In this document: piece by piece, positions 16,413 through 25,530 of the stretch
Layout: each line of letters starts with the position of its first letter
Position numbering within the stretch: the first letter of the stretch is position 1
DNA from: Vulcanisaeta thermophila
GTDB taxonomy: Archaea > Thermoproteota > Thermoprotei > Thermoproteales > Thermocladiaceae
Direction: 5' to 3'
NCBI RefSeq assembly: GCF_001748385.1
Contig: NZ_BCLI01000004.1
Span: forward strand, 310,001-374,000
Length of the DNA stretch: 64,000 nucleotides
The notes under the pieces: model-generated
Databases searched by the model: none
The model's input: only the letters and a program-made list of their open reading frames with translations
What the model was told of the DNA's origin: nothing
Translations under genes and position numbers: made by a program

Positions 16413-18545
16413 ATGTCCCTTACGGGGAGGCCCCAGAGATTGTTTAGGAGGCCAAGGAGGCCATACAGGATCCTTGACCTGGTTGGTTTCGGTATTGACG
16501 AAGTCAGGGTCGAGGGGCATGGGGTTGGTAAGGCCAGTATATCAACGGTGTTCAGTGGTATTGAGGTTTCGGCACCGATATACCTTGCGGACATGTCCTT
16601 TGGATCCCTGGCTGGGGTTCCGAATATTGTGGAGGCTGAGTTGGCCGATGAGTTGGGGTTGATTAGCGGTACTGGCGAGGGTGGGCTTCATCCTGAGGTG
16701 GCTAGGCATAGGAGGATATTTGTTCAGTGGGCCTCGGCAAGGTTTGGTGTGGATATTAATACGTTAATGGCTGGCATGGGCATAGTGATTAAGATAGGGC
16801 AGGGCGCCAAGCCCGGCATTGGGGGTCACCTACCCGGCACTAAGGTGACCAGTGTTATATCCATGGTTAGGAGGATACCCGTGGGTGTTGATGCACTATC
16901 ACCTGCACCACACCATGATATTTACTCCATCGAGGACCTAAAGCAGAGGATAGATGCCCTTAAGGAGGCCACGGGGAAGCCCGTTTACGTTAAGATAGCG
17001 GCCACGAACTATGCACCGTACATAGCCACTGGGATAGCCAGGATGGGTGCCGATGGAATCATAGTGGATGGTCATGGGGCGGGCACGGGGGCAACCCCCC
17101 TGGTGGTTAGGGACAACGTTGGCATACCCATTGAGTTAGCCATAGCCTCGATAGACAGGATGCTGAGGGATGAGGGGATTAGGGATAGGGTTACCTTAAT
17201 AGCGTCTGGTAGGGTCTCCACCTCGGATGATGCACTGAAACTAATGGCGTTGGGTGCCGATGGGGTTGCCCTGGGCACGGCCCTTCTAATATCCATGGGG
17301 TGCGCCATGGCCAGGACATGCCATAGGGGTAATTGCCCCGCGGGCATAACTTCTAAGATAACCGAGGGATCATTAATAGTGGATCACGACTTCGCCAAGG
17401 CTCACTCAATGAGGTTCCTGAGGGCCTTCATGGAGGAGATGAGGTTGATGCTCGATTACCTGGGCATTGATGACGTGAGGAAGATAGTGGGGAGGAGGGA
17501 CCTACTCAGGGCACGCTGTGTGGGTGAGGTTACGGCCAAGGTACTGGGTGTCAAGGCCATTGATTGTGAGGAGAGGCTCAGGTTAACCGTTGAGGGTGAT
17601 TTATGGAGCCCGGATTACTCCATATACGCAACGCAGTTAGTTAGAACGGGCGATGTGGTCATAGTGAGTATGGGTAGTACTGGGCCCCCTGAGGTGGAGC
17701 CGCCTAAGAGATTAATTGACTGGCTTAGGTTTGATGGGGCCCAGGTCACGAAGCCAGCCATTGACCCCTACAGGGAGGATATAGACACAACCACGGTGCT
17801 CGCCAGGGGTAGGCTCATCCTCTCGGCACCCATAATCCTAAGGCCACCCACCCAGTGGGGTTCTGATAGGATAGCCATGGTTAAGTTCGCGGCCCACGCA
17901 ACCTCATTACTAACGGACCTCAGGCAGATGGGTGATGTGGGTAATAAGCACCTGGGCGCCGTGATGTGGGACCAGTACGTAGATGGCTTAGGGGCCCTTG
18001 TTGTGAATTACGAGGATTATGGGGGATTCCGTGGGCGCGGGATTAACACACCGGTCTATGTGAGGGTTTACGCGGGTGATGTTAATGTGGGTTCCCTAGT
18101 GGGCATGCTCCGTGAGAATAGGCAGGTAATTAATGGCGTGTTAATTGAGCAGTTGGGTGGTGAGTACGTGGAGCCCTACATCGTCAACCTGGATCTTGAG
18201 TTGAAGAGGGCGGGATTAAGGCATAGTATGGATTTGATAGTTCATATGCCCAGCGTTAGGAGCAGTGGTGACATCATTAAGTTAGTGGCCCTGGGCGCCG
18301 ACGCTGTCGAGGTTAGTGAGCTGATGATTAGGGCGTTGCACGGTAAATCAGGTAAGGATTTCCTAACCTCCATGATTAGGTTCATAATGGGTCTAAGGAG
18401 GGAGCTCGCCCAATTATTGGGGGCCGCCGGCATTTACTCACTACAGTCCGTGGTGGGTAATAGGGAGTTGCTTAGGACAATGGATGACAGGGTTAGGGAG
18501 TTACTAATGGTTAAGATAGCGGGTGAGGAGGTACTATATAGGTAA
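16413..18545 (+). CDS. Glutamate synthase, FMN-binding synthase domain with tandem barrel repeat
   Basis: The synthase domain (710 residues from the first ATG) converts 2-oxoglutarate plus ammonia to glutamate on FMN. Residues up to about 400 are the classical barrel: LADMSFGSLAGVPN, GTGEGGLHPEV, QGAKPGIGGHLPG, VDGHGAGTGATP, and the 3Fe-4S cysteines in GCAMARTCHRGNCPAG (Cys-x5-Cys-x4-Cys). The C-terminal 300 residues look like a degenerate second copy: DIIKLVALGADAVEVSELMI mirrors DALKLMALGADGVALGTALL, and both halves end with VVGNRELLR / IVGRRDLLR. The second copy lacks the iron-sulfur cysteines. No GltD partner lies nearby, so ferredoxin is a likely donor (inference). The true N-terminus probably lies upstream of 16413. 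Confidence 0.88.
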   Translation: MSLTGRPQRLFRRPRRPYRILDLVGFGIDEVRVEGHGVGKASISTVFSGIEVSAPIYLADMSFGSLAGVPNIVEAELADELGLISGTGEGGLHPEVARHRRIFVQWASARFGVDINTLMAGMGIVIKIGQGAKPGIGGHLPGTKVTSVISMVRRIPVGVDALSPAPHHDIYSIEDLKQRIDALKEATGKPVYVKIAATNYAPYIATGIARMGADGIIVDGHGAGTGATPLVVRDNVGIPIELAIASIDRMLRDEGIRDRVTLIASGRVSTSDDALKLMALGADGVALGTALLISMGCAMARTCHRGNCPAGITSKITEGSLIVDHDFAKAHSMRFLRAFMEEMRLMLDYLGIDDVRKIVGRRDLLRARCVGEVTAKVLGVKAIDCEERLRLTVEGDLWSPDYSIYATQLVRTGDVVIVSMGSTGPPEVEPPKRLIDWLRFDGAQVTKPAIDPYREDIDTTTVLARGRLILSAPIILRPPTQWGSDRIAMVKFAAHATSLLTDLRQMGDVGNKHLGAVMWDQYVDGLGALVVNYEDYGGFRGRGINTPVYVRVYAGDVNVGSLVGMLRENRQVINGVLIEQLGGEYVEPYIVNLDLELKRAGLRHSMDLIVHMPSVRSSGDIIKLVALGADAVEVSELMIRALHGKSGKDFLTSMIRFIMGLRRELAQLLGAAGIYSLQSVVGNRELLRTMDDRVRELLMVKIAGEEVLYR

Positions 18546-18633
18546 CTAATCACTCAGGCGCCTTATAAATATGGGGTAATGCTTATTAATTAGTCTTTAT
18601 ATTACAGCCCGTGAGCGGGTTGGAATTCAGGAT

Positions 18634-19584
18634 GTGATAAGCGCCATCAGGGATGCAGAGCAGTCACTGGCTAGGTTGCGCACCCTATTGGGTATGTATA
18701 GGGGGCCCCGAGAGGCGTTAATGACGGCGACCAGGGACCCAGATGTGATAAGAATTGTGAATGAAGCCCTGCTTAACAATGACAGGGTGGGCTTCCTGGG
18801 GCCTGAGGGCTCCTACTCCCACGAAGTCGCCCTTAAGTTCTTTGGGGGTGGTGGGAGGTTCATCCCGTATAGGAATATTGAGGGGGTTATTAAGGGTGTT
18901 TATCAGGGCGAGGTGGCCCTTGGCGTGGTGCCCATTGAGAATAACCTGGCAGGTGTCGTGGGTGAGGCGATGGATGGGCTTATTAAGTGGAGGGTCTATG
19001 TTAATTACGCCGTTGAGTACAGAATAACCCTCTGCCTAGTGGTTAATGATGAAACCTCACTGAGTGAGGTAAGGGAGGTTTACTCGCACCCTCACGCCAT
19101 TGCTGAGGCCCTATCCTTCGTATCAAAACTCGGAGCCGAGGTACACTACACGCAGTCAACCTCCGAGGCCCTGGAGGCTGTTAAGGGGCATCGTGGGAGG
19201 GCAGCCATAGCCTCTAGGGTTGGTGCTGAGATTCATGGGTTGAGGACGCTGGTTTGTGGTATTGAGGATAGGCCCAGTATTACTAGGTTCCTGGTAATAT
19301 CCAGGCAATTTCAGGAGCTTGGGGATAGGTCCCTAGCCATTTTCTCAGTGCCCAATAAACCGGGATCCCTATTCAATGCCCTGAGACCCTTCGCAGACCT
19401 CAATATTAACCTATCCATGATATACTCAAGACCCAATAAATCCAGCCCCTGGGGTTATGACTTCCTACTCGAGGCGGAGTGCGAGTTAAGGGATGCCAGG
19501 TGCAGGGACGCATTTAATAGGTTGAGGGATGCATCAGTCTACACCTGGATCCTGGGCAGTTACCTCCAGGTGAGTATGGCCTAG
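18634..19584 (+). CDS. pheA: Prephenate dehydratase with C-terminal ACT domain
   Basis: A 316-residue enzyme converting prephenate to phenylpyruvate for phenylalanine synthesis. The catalytic domain starts near residue 50 with VGFLGPEGSYSHEVALKFFG and continues through GVVPIENNLAG. It is followed by an ACT regulatory domain from about residue 240 (IFSVPNKPGSLFNALRPFADLNINLSMIYSRP) expected to bind phenylalanine. The N-terminal 45 residues are helical (IRDAEQSLARLRTLLGMYRG) and could be a short remnant of a chorismate-mutase-like helix, but no mutase site is visible. The GTG at 18634 is the only plausible start in frame. Confidence 0.92.
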   Translation: MISAIRDAEQSLARLRTLLGMYRGPREALMTATRDPDVIRIVNEALLNNDRVGFLGPEGSYSHEVALKFFGGGGRFIPYRNIEGVIKGVYQGEVALGVVPIENNLAGVVGEAMDGLIKWRVYVNYAVEYRITLCLVVNDETSLSEVREVYSHPHAIAEALSFVSKLGAEVHYTQSTSEALEAVKGHRGRAAIASRVGAEIHGLRTLVCGIEDRPSITRFLVISRQFQELGDRSLAIFSVPNKPGSLFNALRPFADLNINLSMIYSRPNKSSPWGYDFLLEAECELRDARCRDAFNRLRDASVYTWILGSYLQVSMA

Positions 19585-19649
19585 GCCCTCACTAATCATC
19601 AAAAGCCGTATTCTATATATTTAACCGTGAAATTATATATGAAGGCGTA

Positions 19650-19661
19650 ATTTATAAATAC
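19650..19661 (+). promoter_or_regulatory. TATA box of ppcA
   Basis: The element tttataaata is centred about 28 nt upstream of the ATG at 19683, giving a leaderless transcript. A second AT run (aattatatatg, 19631-19641) lies further upstream and may be an alternative element. Confidence 0.55.
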
Positions 19662-19682
19662 TGATAATTATAAAGGTAATCA

Positions 19683-21215
19683 ATGAAGCATGTACCAAGG
19701 ACCCTGTGCACCCAGCACCCTGACTACGCAAACGTGCCCCAATGGGTCATGGGGGATTTCATACAGGGTGATGATGAGGTCCACGAGGCATACCTCGCGT
19801 ATAGTTACTACGGTTGTCATGAGGTTATGTGGGATTTCGAGGGGAAGGACGCGGATATATACGTGGTTAGGAAGTTACTATCCAAGTACAGTGACTTCTT
19901 TAGGGGCCACGTGCTTGGTGAGGATGTTTACCTAACCCTTAGGTTACCCAATCCCTGGGTTGAGGTGGCTGAGAGAAAGGTCTTCGTGGAGGCCCTGGAG
20001 TTAATACCCACGGCCAATGACGTGGCCAGGGAATTCTACGGTAGGGACGTTAATGCGGTGTTCCAGGTAATACTACCACTGACGTCCAAGCCTGAGGATT
20101 TAATAATTACGCACATGTACTATAAGAAGGTTGTTGTGGGTAAGGAGGGTATTGAGTTAATTCCAGGGGTTAAGGTGCTTGACATAATAGGTGAGGTTAA
20201 GCCCAGGTTCATAGACGTGATACCGCTGATTGAGGATCTAAACTCAATGCTCAACGTGGACAGGATAATAACTGGTTATTGGAAGGTGGTGAGGCCTAGG
20301 TACGTTAGGTTGTTCATTGCCAGGTCAGACCCGGCTATGAATTATGGCCTAATACCCGCGGTCCTCATGGCCAAGGTCGCCCTGAGTAGGGCATTGACTT
20401 TAGGGTCGGAGTTGGGATTACCAATATACCCAATGATTGGTGTGGGCCCGACACCATTCAGGGGCCATCTCAACCCACTCAATGTGAATGGTGTGTTGAG
20501 GGAATACCCATGCGTCTACACATTCACTATCCAATCAGCCTTTAGGTATGACTACCCAGATGATACCGTTAAGAAGGCCATTGATTATATTAATAACCAT
20601 GAAATTCCCGGGCAGTGCCAGGTCGTGGATGAGGCGGAGGTTATCAATGTGATTAGTAAGTATATTGGGAATTACCAGGGAGAGGTGGAGGGGCTGGCCA
20701 ACCTCATAAATACGGTCTCTCAATTCATACCACCAAGAAGGACCAGGAAGTTACACGTGGGCTTATTCGGCTATAGTAGGGGTTTCCGTGGGGTCACGCT
20801 GCCCAGGGCAATAACATTCGTGGGTGCCCTGTACTCCGTGGGCTTACCCCCTGAACTCATGGGATTAAGGACACTGCGTAAACTGAGTGATGGGGAGTTC
20901 AATGCCATTGTTGAGAACTACCTGGCGTGGAGGTTTGATGTGGCTGCCGCGGCTAAGTATGCCTGTTGGGAGTGCATTGACATGATTAGAGAGGGTGCGG
21001 GTAAGCTGGGTGTTAGTGTTGAGGCGCTTAATAGCTACATTGAGGACTTGAAAACGGCTGAGGAGTTGGGAATACACGTGGGTCCCAGTGATTATGAGAG
21101 TAGGAAGCACGTGCTTTACAGTCAACTACTCATTAACTCATTAATTGATGGGAAGACTCATGATGTGAGGCAGTATGTGTCCGAGATGATGCGTATTAGG
21201 CATGCCGTTGGTTGA
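19683..21215 (+). CDS. ppcA: Archaeal-type phosphoenolpyruvate carboxylase
   Basis: A 510-residue PEP carboxylase of the short archaeal family, about half the length of the bacterial/plant enzyme. It forms oxaloacetate from PEP and bicarbonate. The N-terminus MKHVPRTLCTQHPDYANVP and MWDFEGKDADIYVVRKLL are diagnostic of the archaeal form; GVGPTPFRGHLNP carries the substrate-binding arginine, and RAITFVGALYSVGLPPELMG follows. The start is fixed by a TATA box at 19650-19661. The downstream hisD starts 39 nt later from its own promoter. Confidence 0.95.
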   Translation: MKHVPRTLCTQHPDYANVPQWVMGDFIQGDDEVHEAYLAYSYYGCHEVMWDFEGKDADIYVVRKLLSKYSDFFRGHVLGEDVYLTLRLPNPWVEVAERKVFVEALELIPTANDVAREFYGRDVNAVFQVILPLTSKPEDLIITHMYYKKVVVGKEGIELIPGVKVLDIIGEVKPRFIDVIPLIEDLNSMLNVDRIITGYWKVVRPRYVRLFIARSDPAMNYGLIPAVLMAKVALSRALTLGSELGLPIYPMIGVGPTPFRGHLNPLNVNGVLREYPCVYTFTIQSAFRYDYPDDTVKKAIDYINNHEIPGQCQVVDEAEVINVISKYIGNYQGEVEGLANLINTVSQFIPPRRTRKLHVGLFGYSRGFRGVTLPRAITFVGALYSVGLPPELMGLRTLRKLSDGEFNAIVENYLAWRFDVAAAAKYACWECIDMIREGAGKLGVSVEALNSYIEDLKTAEELGIHVGPSDYESRKHVLYSQLLINSLIDGKTHDVRQYVSEMMRIRHAVG

Positions 21216-21223
21216 GGCGGAGT

Positions 21224-21234
21224 TTTTATAAATT
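21224..21234 (+). promoter_or_regulatory. TATA box of hisD
   Basis: The element tttttataaat is centred about 26 nt before the ATG at 21255 and lies in the short spacer after ppcA. It shows that hisD has its own leaderless promoter. Confidence 0.55.
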
Positions 21235-21254
21235 CTATATAAACCCCAGACCCA

Positions 21255-22448
21255 ATGAGGGTTCGTGGCAGGGAGGAACTCATTAATTTAATAAACAGGG
21301 CGTTGGATATACAGGGGTTTTTGAGGTCTGTGGAGCCCATAGTCAGTGACGTCAGGGCTAGAGGTGATGCTGCGGTTATTGAGTACACAAGGAGGTTTGA
21401 TGGGGTCTCCCTAAGCAGGCTCTCTGTGGATCATGAAGAGTTAGGGAGAATTAGTGAGGGTGTTGACGAGGAGGTTAGGCACCACATAGACCAAGCCATG
21501 GATTCCGTGAGGACCCTCTACGAGTTAATGAAGCCGCCCAACGTGGTTCATGTCTATAATGGAGTTGAGAGGAGTGTGAGGTGGATCCCCATTAGGAGTG
21601 TTGGTATTTACGTCCCAAGGGGCTACTTCTCGACGTTAATTATGACGGGCGTGATTGCCAGGGTTGCTGGTGTTGAGGAGTTGGTGGTAACCACGCCTCC
21701 CAATAAGGATGGTGGGATAAGCCCTGAGGTGGCGTATGTGGCGTTTAAATTAAATGCTAGGGTTTACAGGGTCGGTGGTCCCATGGCCATTGCGGCCATG
21801 GCGTTTGGAACAGAGAGTGTGCCCAGGGTGGATAAGATTGTGGGTCCAGGGAATCTCTACGTACAGGCCGCCAAGCTCGTGGTCTCGCCCTTCGTGGGTA
21901 TTGATGGGTTTGAGGGGCCCACGGAGTTGGTGGTGTGCACGAGCCCTGGGCAGAACCCTGGTATGGTGGCCCTGGACCTAGCCGCGCAGTTGGAGCATAG
22001 TGGGGCCGTGGGCGTTGTTATGACTTGGGATGAGGATTACCTCCGTAAGGTTGAGGAGGAAATTGACGGGTTAACCAACGCACCTTACTTCTCAATTCTA
22101 GTGAGTGGGCCCAGGGAGTGTGTTGAGTTAATTAATGAGTTAAGCCCAGAGCATGCGTCCCTATGGGGATTGGGTGATTACGTGGGTTATGTGAGGAATG
22201 CCGGCGCTATTTCCGTGGACACACCCTCAGCGCTCATTGATTACGTGGCCGGCCCAAGCCATGTACTGCCCACGAGTGGCTCCGCCAGGTGGAGGGGTAC
22301 CCTGACGGTCCTTGACTTCATGAAGCCCCTGGCCACGGTTAGGGTTGTGAGTGGTGAGTCCTCACGTGGCATGTTCATGACTGGGCATAAGTTGGCACTG
22401 CGTGAGGGGTTTAGGATACATGCAAAATCCCTACTTCCTACTGAGTGA
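21255..22448 (+). CDS. hisD: Histidinol dehydrogenase
   Basis: A 397-residue zinc enzyme that oxidises L-histidinol to L-histidine in two NAD-dependent steps. YVPRGYFSTLIMTGVIARVAGVEE, VDKIVGPGNLYVQAAK, DGFEGPTELVV, AAQLEHSGAVGVVMTWD, LSPEHASL and FMTGHKLALREG-F cover the usual substrate and zinc sites (Gln/His in AQLEHS, and the C-terminal His). Length is slightly short of the bacterial enzyme, mainly at the N-terminus. The 3' end overlaps the convergent hisH by 18 bp. Confidence 0.95.
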   Translation: MRVRGREELINLINRALDIQGFLRSVEPIVSDVRARGDAAVIEYTRRFDGVSLSRLSVDHEELGRISEGVDEEVRHHIDQAMDSVRTLYELMKPPNVVHVYNGVERSVRWIPIRSVGIYVPRGYFSTLIMTGVIARVAGVEELVVTTPPNKDGGISPEVAYVAFKLNARVYRVGGPMAIAAMAFGTESVPRVDKIVGPGNLYVQAAKLVVSPFVGIDGFEGPTELVVCTSPGQNPGMVALDLAAQLEHSGAVGVVMTWDEDYLRKVEEEIDGLTNAPYFSILVSGPRECVELINELSPEHASLWGLGDYVGYVRNAGAISVDTPSALIDYVAGPSHVLPTSGSARWRGTLTVLDFMKPLATVRVVSGESSRGMFMTGHKLALREGFRIHAKSLLPTE

Positions 22449-23042
22449 TAGGAATCTCCTGAGAACCTCGAGGCCAGCCCTGGAGCTTTTTTCTGGGTGG
22501 AATTGAACACCAAATACGAGCCTATCCTCATCACAGAGCACGCTTAATATCTGGTCATTACCGTACTTGGTGATTCCCGAGTATGGTACCTCACCGCCTG
22601 GGTTTATAACTGCGTAACTATGCATGAAGTAGTAATAATCGTCATTAGTGAGTATGGGGCAGGGCCTAACCACCCTGACCAGGTCCCAACCTATGTGGGG
22701 TACCCTTGGGCCGTTTATCCTCTTAACCCACGACTTGTACCAGGACAAACCCCTTAATACACCCTCATCACTCCCCTCGAACATTAACTGGAGGCCAAGG
22801 CAAATACCCAGTATTGGTATGCTTGACACAGCCTCGTTAATGTAATCCACGATTTGACTTAGGTACTTAACCGCCGCATCGAAGGCGCCAACCCCTGGGA
22901 GGACCAGGGCATCCACACTCCTCACTAAATGTGGGTTCTCAGGGCCAATTAGCTGAACCTCACCACCCACTCTCCTGAATGCATTGATTAGGCTGCCCAG
23001 GTTACCCACGCTGTAATTAATAATGCCCACCTTAACGACCAC
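22431..23042 (-). CDS. hisH: Imidazole glycerol phosphate synthase, glutamine amidotransferase subunit
   Basis: A 203-residue class I glutamine amidotransferase that feeds ammonia to HisF. IINYSVGNLGSLINAFRRVG starts the fold, the oxyanion segment is LPGVGAFDAAV, the nucleophile is the cysteine in GICLGLQLMFEGS, and QFHPEKSS completes the triad. The GTG start at 23042 lies inside the end of hisE (11 bp overlap) and is preceded by GGTGATG, so the two are coupled. The partner hisF lies 1.7 kb away across hisI and an AT-rich gene. Confidence 0.94.
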   Translation of the reverse strand: MVVKVGIINYSVGNLGSLINAFRRVGGEVQLIGPENPHLVRSVDALVLPGVGAFDAAVKYLSQIVDYINEAVSSIPILGICLGLQLMFEGSDEGVLRGLSWYKSWVKRINGPRVPHIGWDLVRVVRPCPILTNDDYYYFMHSYAVINPGGEVPYSGITKYGNDQILSVLCDEDRLVFGVQFHPEKSSRAGLEVLRRFLSLSRK

Positions 23043-23334
23043 TACCCATCACCTCATGCCTCCTAACCAACTCTGCACACACATTATCAAAACCAATGCC
23101 CAGGTACCTAAGCAAAACCAGTAGGTGGTACACCAGGTCGGCCGTCTCCCTAACCACTTGCTCCCTATCCCCACTCATTGCCGCCACCACAACCTCCACA
23201 GCCTCCTCACCCACCTTCTTACTAATTAACCCCAAACCACCCACGTAGAGCCTATGCGTATAACTGCCCTCACCACCATTCCTAAACCTATCATCAATGA
23301 TCTCACTGAGTTTATCCAGGAAGTCGCAGACCAC
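23032..23334 (-). CDS. hisE: Phosphoribosyl-ATP pyrophosphohydrolase
   Basis: A protein of about 100 residues that hydrolyses PR-ATP to PR-AMP, second step of histidine synthesis. The all-helical MazG-like fold shows GEGSYTHRLYVGGLGLISKKVGEEAVEVVVAAM and the metal-binding ETADLVYHLLVLL. No ATG exists in frame: a TTG at 23355 lies within the promoter, whereas the GTG at 23334 lies about 26 nt downstream of the TATA-like tttatatt, so I chose the GTG. It is separate from hisI, which is on the opposite strand 72 bp away; in many bacteria the two are fused. Confidence 0.92.
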   Translation of the reverse strand: MVCDFLDKLSEIIDDRFRNGGEGSYTHRLYVGGLGLISKKVGEEAVEVVVAAMSGDREQVVRETADLVYHLLVLLRYLGIGFDNVCAELVRRHEVMGSGR

Positions 23335-23406
23335 AGGTTGGTTATAAATAGGCAATATAAATACCTAACCCAATGTAGAAATGCATTTATTACCTATTTA
23401 GACATA

Positions 23407-23817
23407 ATGAACGTGCAGGGTATTAAAGCATTGAGACTCAGCCAGGAGGATGCAGAGAGGATTGCTAATTCCCTATGGTATAGACACACAGACGATACCG
23501 TCATAGCCGTAGCCCAGGATTATAAAACTAAGGAGGTACTCATGGTAGCCAACATGAATAGGGAGGCCGTGATCAAAACCTTAACCACGGGAATGGTGCA
23601 CTACTGGTCATTAAGCAGGAAGAAACTATGGCTTAAGGGCGAAACTAGTGGACACTATCAATACCTTATGGACTTTAGAGTGGATTGCGATAGGGACGCA
23701 ATTCTATTACTGGTTTACCAGGTAGGAAATGCATGCCACCTGGGCACTAGATCATGTTTTAATAACAATTCTAATTACCTAAAAATAAATCTAAATAAAA
23801 ATAATGATTACAAATAA
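23407..23817 (+). CDS. hisI: Phosphoribosyl-AMP cyclohydrolase
   Basis: A 136-residue zinc enzyme that opens the adenine ring of PR-AMP. VLMVANMNREAVIKTLTTGMVHYWSLSRKKLWLKGETSGH is the core, and VDCDRDAILLLVYQVGNACHLGTRSCF holds the zinc cysteines and magnesium-site aspartates. The last 20 residues form a low-complexity Asn/Lys tail coded by AT-rich sequence that continues into the following AT-rich spacer; this tail is not part of the family fold. The ATG at 23407 is the natural start. It is divergent from hisE. Confidence 0.93.
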   Translation: MNVQGIKALRLSQEDAERIANSLWYRHTDDTVIAVAQDYKTKEVLMVANMNREAVIKTLTTGMVHYWSLSRKKLWLKGETSGHYQYLMDFRVDCDRDAILLLVYQVGNACHLGTRSCFNNNSNYLKINLNKNNDYK

Positions 23818-24018
23818 TTAATATAAATTAATGACTAAATAAATTCATTAAATTACATAAAATATTGAAAAATTATAATCAATGATGATAATATTACTGA
23901 ATTTTTAAGTTTAAATTTACCTCCCTTTTAAATTTAAGCTTTACTCTTCTGCTTCTCAGTAAATGCCGTGGAATATATTTTAAAAGATACTTAATTTTGA
24001 CATCATTTGGGTGAAACA
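23818..24018. other. AT-rich spacer between hisI and the unknown gene
   Basis: A 200-nt spacer of very low GC made of repeated aaatta/aataa words. It holds no recognised gene. The composition shift begins in the 3' end of hisI and continues through the next gene into the 3' end of hisF. Confidence 0.5.
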
Positions 24019-24768
24019 ATGGAGGTGAAGTTCCTCGCAATTCCTGACGTAGTCTCGTACCCATTGCTAATGGCACCTACTGAAACATTAAATAATATAA
24101 ACATTATTTTTAGGGAGCTCAATAAATTTGATGAGATTAATGAGATTGATGGCTTTAATGGAGATATATTTTCCGTCTATATTAAGACAAAAGACATCAA
24201 TAATCTTAGGCCGCGTTGGGTCTTAGTAAGGAATTATATATGGGTTTTAGAGAGAAGACGGTGGTTAATTAACGATAGTGTTGTTGGAACAAAGTATGGG
24301 GGTTCTGTGGCCGATATAGCACTTAGAATTTTTACTCAGACACTTGGCATGAAAATTAAAATAATTAATTACGAAGATCTAGATGAGTTATTATACGATT
24401 ATGAACATGAGAAATTGAATGCAGTAATACTACCACTTTATGATTATGGAGTACTCGGTATACATCCTAATTATCCAATAGATAAATTATTCATGAATAT
24501 TTTAGGTACAATACTTCCTGGACTTTATGCGATAGCAGTTAGAGAGCAGGCGGCTAATATAGTAAAAATGATTTATGTTCAGGGTGTGAAGAAGCTTAAG
24601 GAAAATAATTCAATTAATATATTGAAGGAGAAAATAATTAATACTTTTAATATAAATATTTCAACAAAGTTTCTGAACTTAATTATAAATAATGTCAAAT
24701 TTGAGTTAATGAATAGCAATTGTGTGAATATAATGTGCAGTAGATTAAGGACGATATATAATGTGTGA
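24019..24768 (+). CDS. AT-rich gene inside the his cluster; periplasmic-binding-protein-like fold, function unknown
   Basis: A 249-residue cytoplasmic protein without signal peptide. The layout MEVKFLAIPDVVSYPLLMAP, then FSVYIKTKDIN, then GTKYGGSVADIALRIFTQTLGMKIKI, then LNAVILPLYDYG resembles type-2 periplasmic-binding folds such as MqnA-like or the crenarchaeal DUF3834 family; this assignment is tentative. The gene is far richer in AT and in Asn, Ile and Lys than its neighbours, which suggests recent acquisition or relaxed selection. The ATG at 24019 follows a gggtgaa run; the TTG at 24007 is less likely. It converges on hisF with no gap. Confidence 0.7.
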   Translation: MEVKFLAIPDVVSYPLLMAPTETLNNINIIFRELNKFDEINEIDGFNGDIFSVYIKTKDINNLRPRWVLVRNYIWVLERRRWLINDSVVGTKYGGSVADIALRIFTQTLGMKIKIINYEDLDELLYDYEHEKLNAVILPLYDYGVLGIHPNYPIDKLFMNILGTILPGLYAIAVREQAANIVKMIYVQGVKKLKENNSINILKEKIINTFNINISTKFLNLIINNVKFELMNSNCVNIMCSRLRTIYNV

Positions 24769-25530
24769 TTAAAACCTGACTTTAATACCGCTTTCTGATA
24801 AGAAATGCTTAAGCCTTGTTATATTTATAATATTCATATGAAAAACACTAGCAGCTAGTGCAGCATCTGAGTATTTAAGTACTTCTAGGAAATGCTCTGG
24901 TTCACCAGCACCACCACTTGCTATTATCGGTATATTAACTATAGTTGATATACTCTTATAAAGCTCTATATCATAGCCAGCCTTGGTGCCGTCGGCGTCG
25001 ATGCTCGTTATTAGAAGCTCGCCTGCGCCTAACTCCTCAGCCCTTTTGGCCCATTTAATTCCATCCAACCCAGTGGGTGTTTTTCCGGCTTCCACAAAAA
25101 CCATCCATTTATTACTAATCCTCTTAACATCTATTGCCACGACCACGGATTGCGAGCCGTACTCTCTAGCTAGCGTTGTTATTAAGTTGGGGTTCCTAAC
25201 CGCTGCTGTGTTTATGCTAACCTTATCAGCACCTGCCTTGAAGGCTGCGTCAGCATCCTCGAGACTCCTAATGCCGCCGCCAACGCCCAGGGGTATATTT
25301 ATGGCACCCGCCACGTCCTTAACGGTTTTTAAGAAAGTTTTTCTACCCTGGATCGTAGCGGTTATGTCTAGGAGAAATAACTCATCAGCACCCTCCTCCT
25401 CATACCTAGAGGCCAGTTCCACGGGATCACCAACCACCCTCAAACCCTCGAAGTTAACCCCCTTGACCACCACATTAGCGTCCACGTCCATGCAGGGTAT
25501 TATCCTCCTAACAACACCTACGGGCCTCAT
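24769..25530 (-). CDS. hisF: Imidazole glycerol phosphate synthase, cyclase subunit
   Basis: A 253-residue (beta/alpha)8 barrel that, with HisH, makes imidazole glycerol phosphate and AICAR. IIPCMDVDANVVVKGVNFEGLR has the first catalytic aspartate and LLITSIDADGTKAGYD the second; the phosphate sites are GVGGGIRSLEDA and ASGGAGEPEHF. Last gene of the hisC-G-A-B-F run; its ATG overlaps the hisB stop (ATGA). The final 40 residues are AT-rich, matching the adjoining low-GC island. Confidence 0.96.
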   Translation of the reverse strand: MRPVGVVRRIIPCMDVDANVVVKGVNFEGLRVVGDPVELASRYEEEGADELFLLDITATIQGRKTFLKTVKDVAGAINIPLGVGGGIRSLEDADAAFKAGADKVSINTAAVRNPNLITTLAREYGSQSVVVAIDVKRISNKWMVFVEAGKTPTGLDGIKWAKRAEELGAGELLITSIDADGTKAGYDIELYKSISTIVNIPIIASGGAGEPEHFLEVLKYSDAALAASVFHMNIINITRLKHFLSESGIKVRF

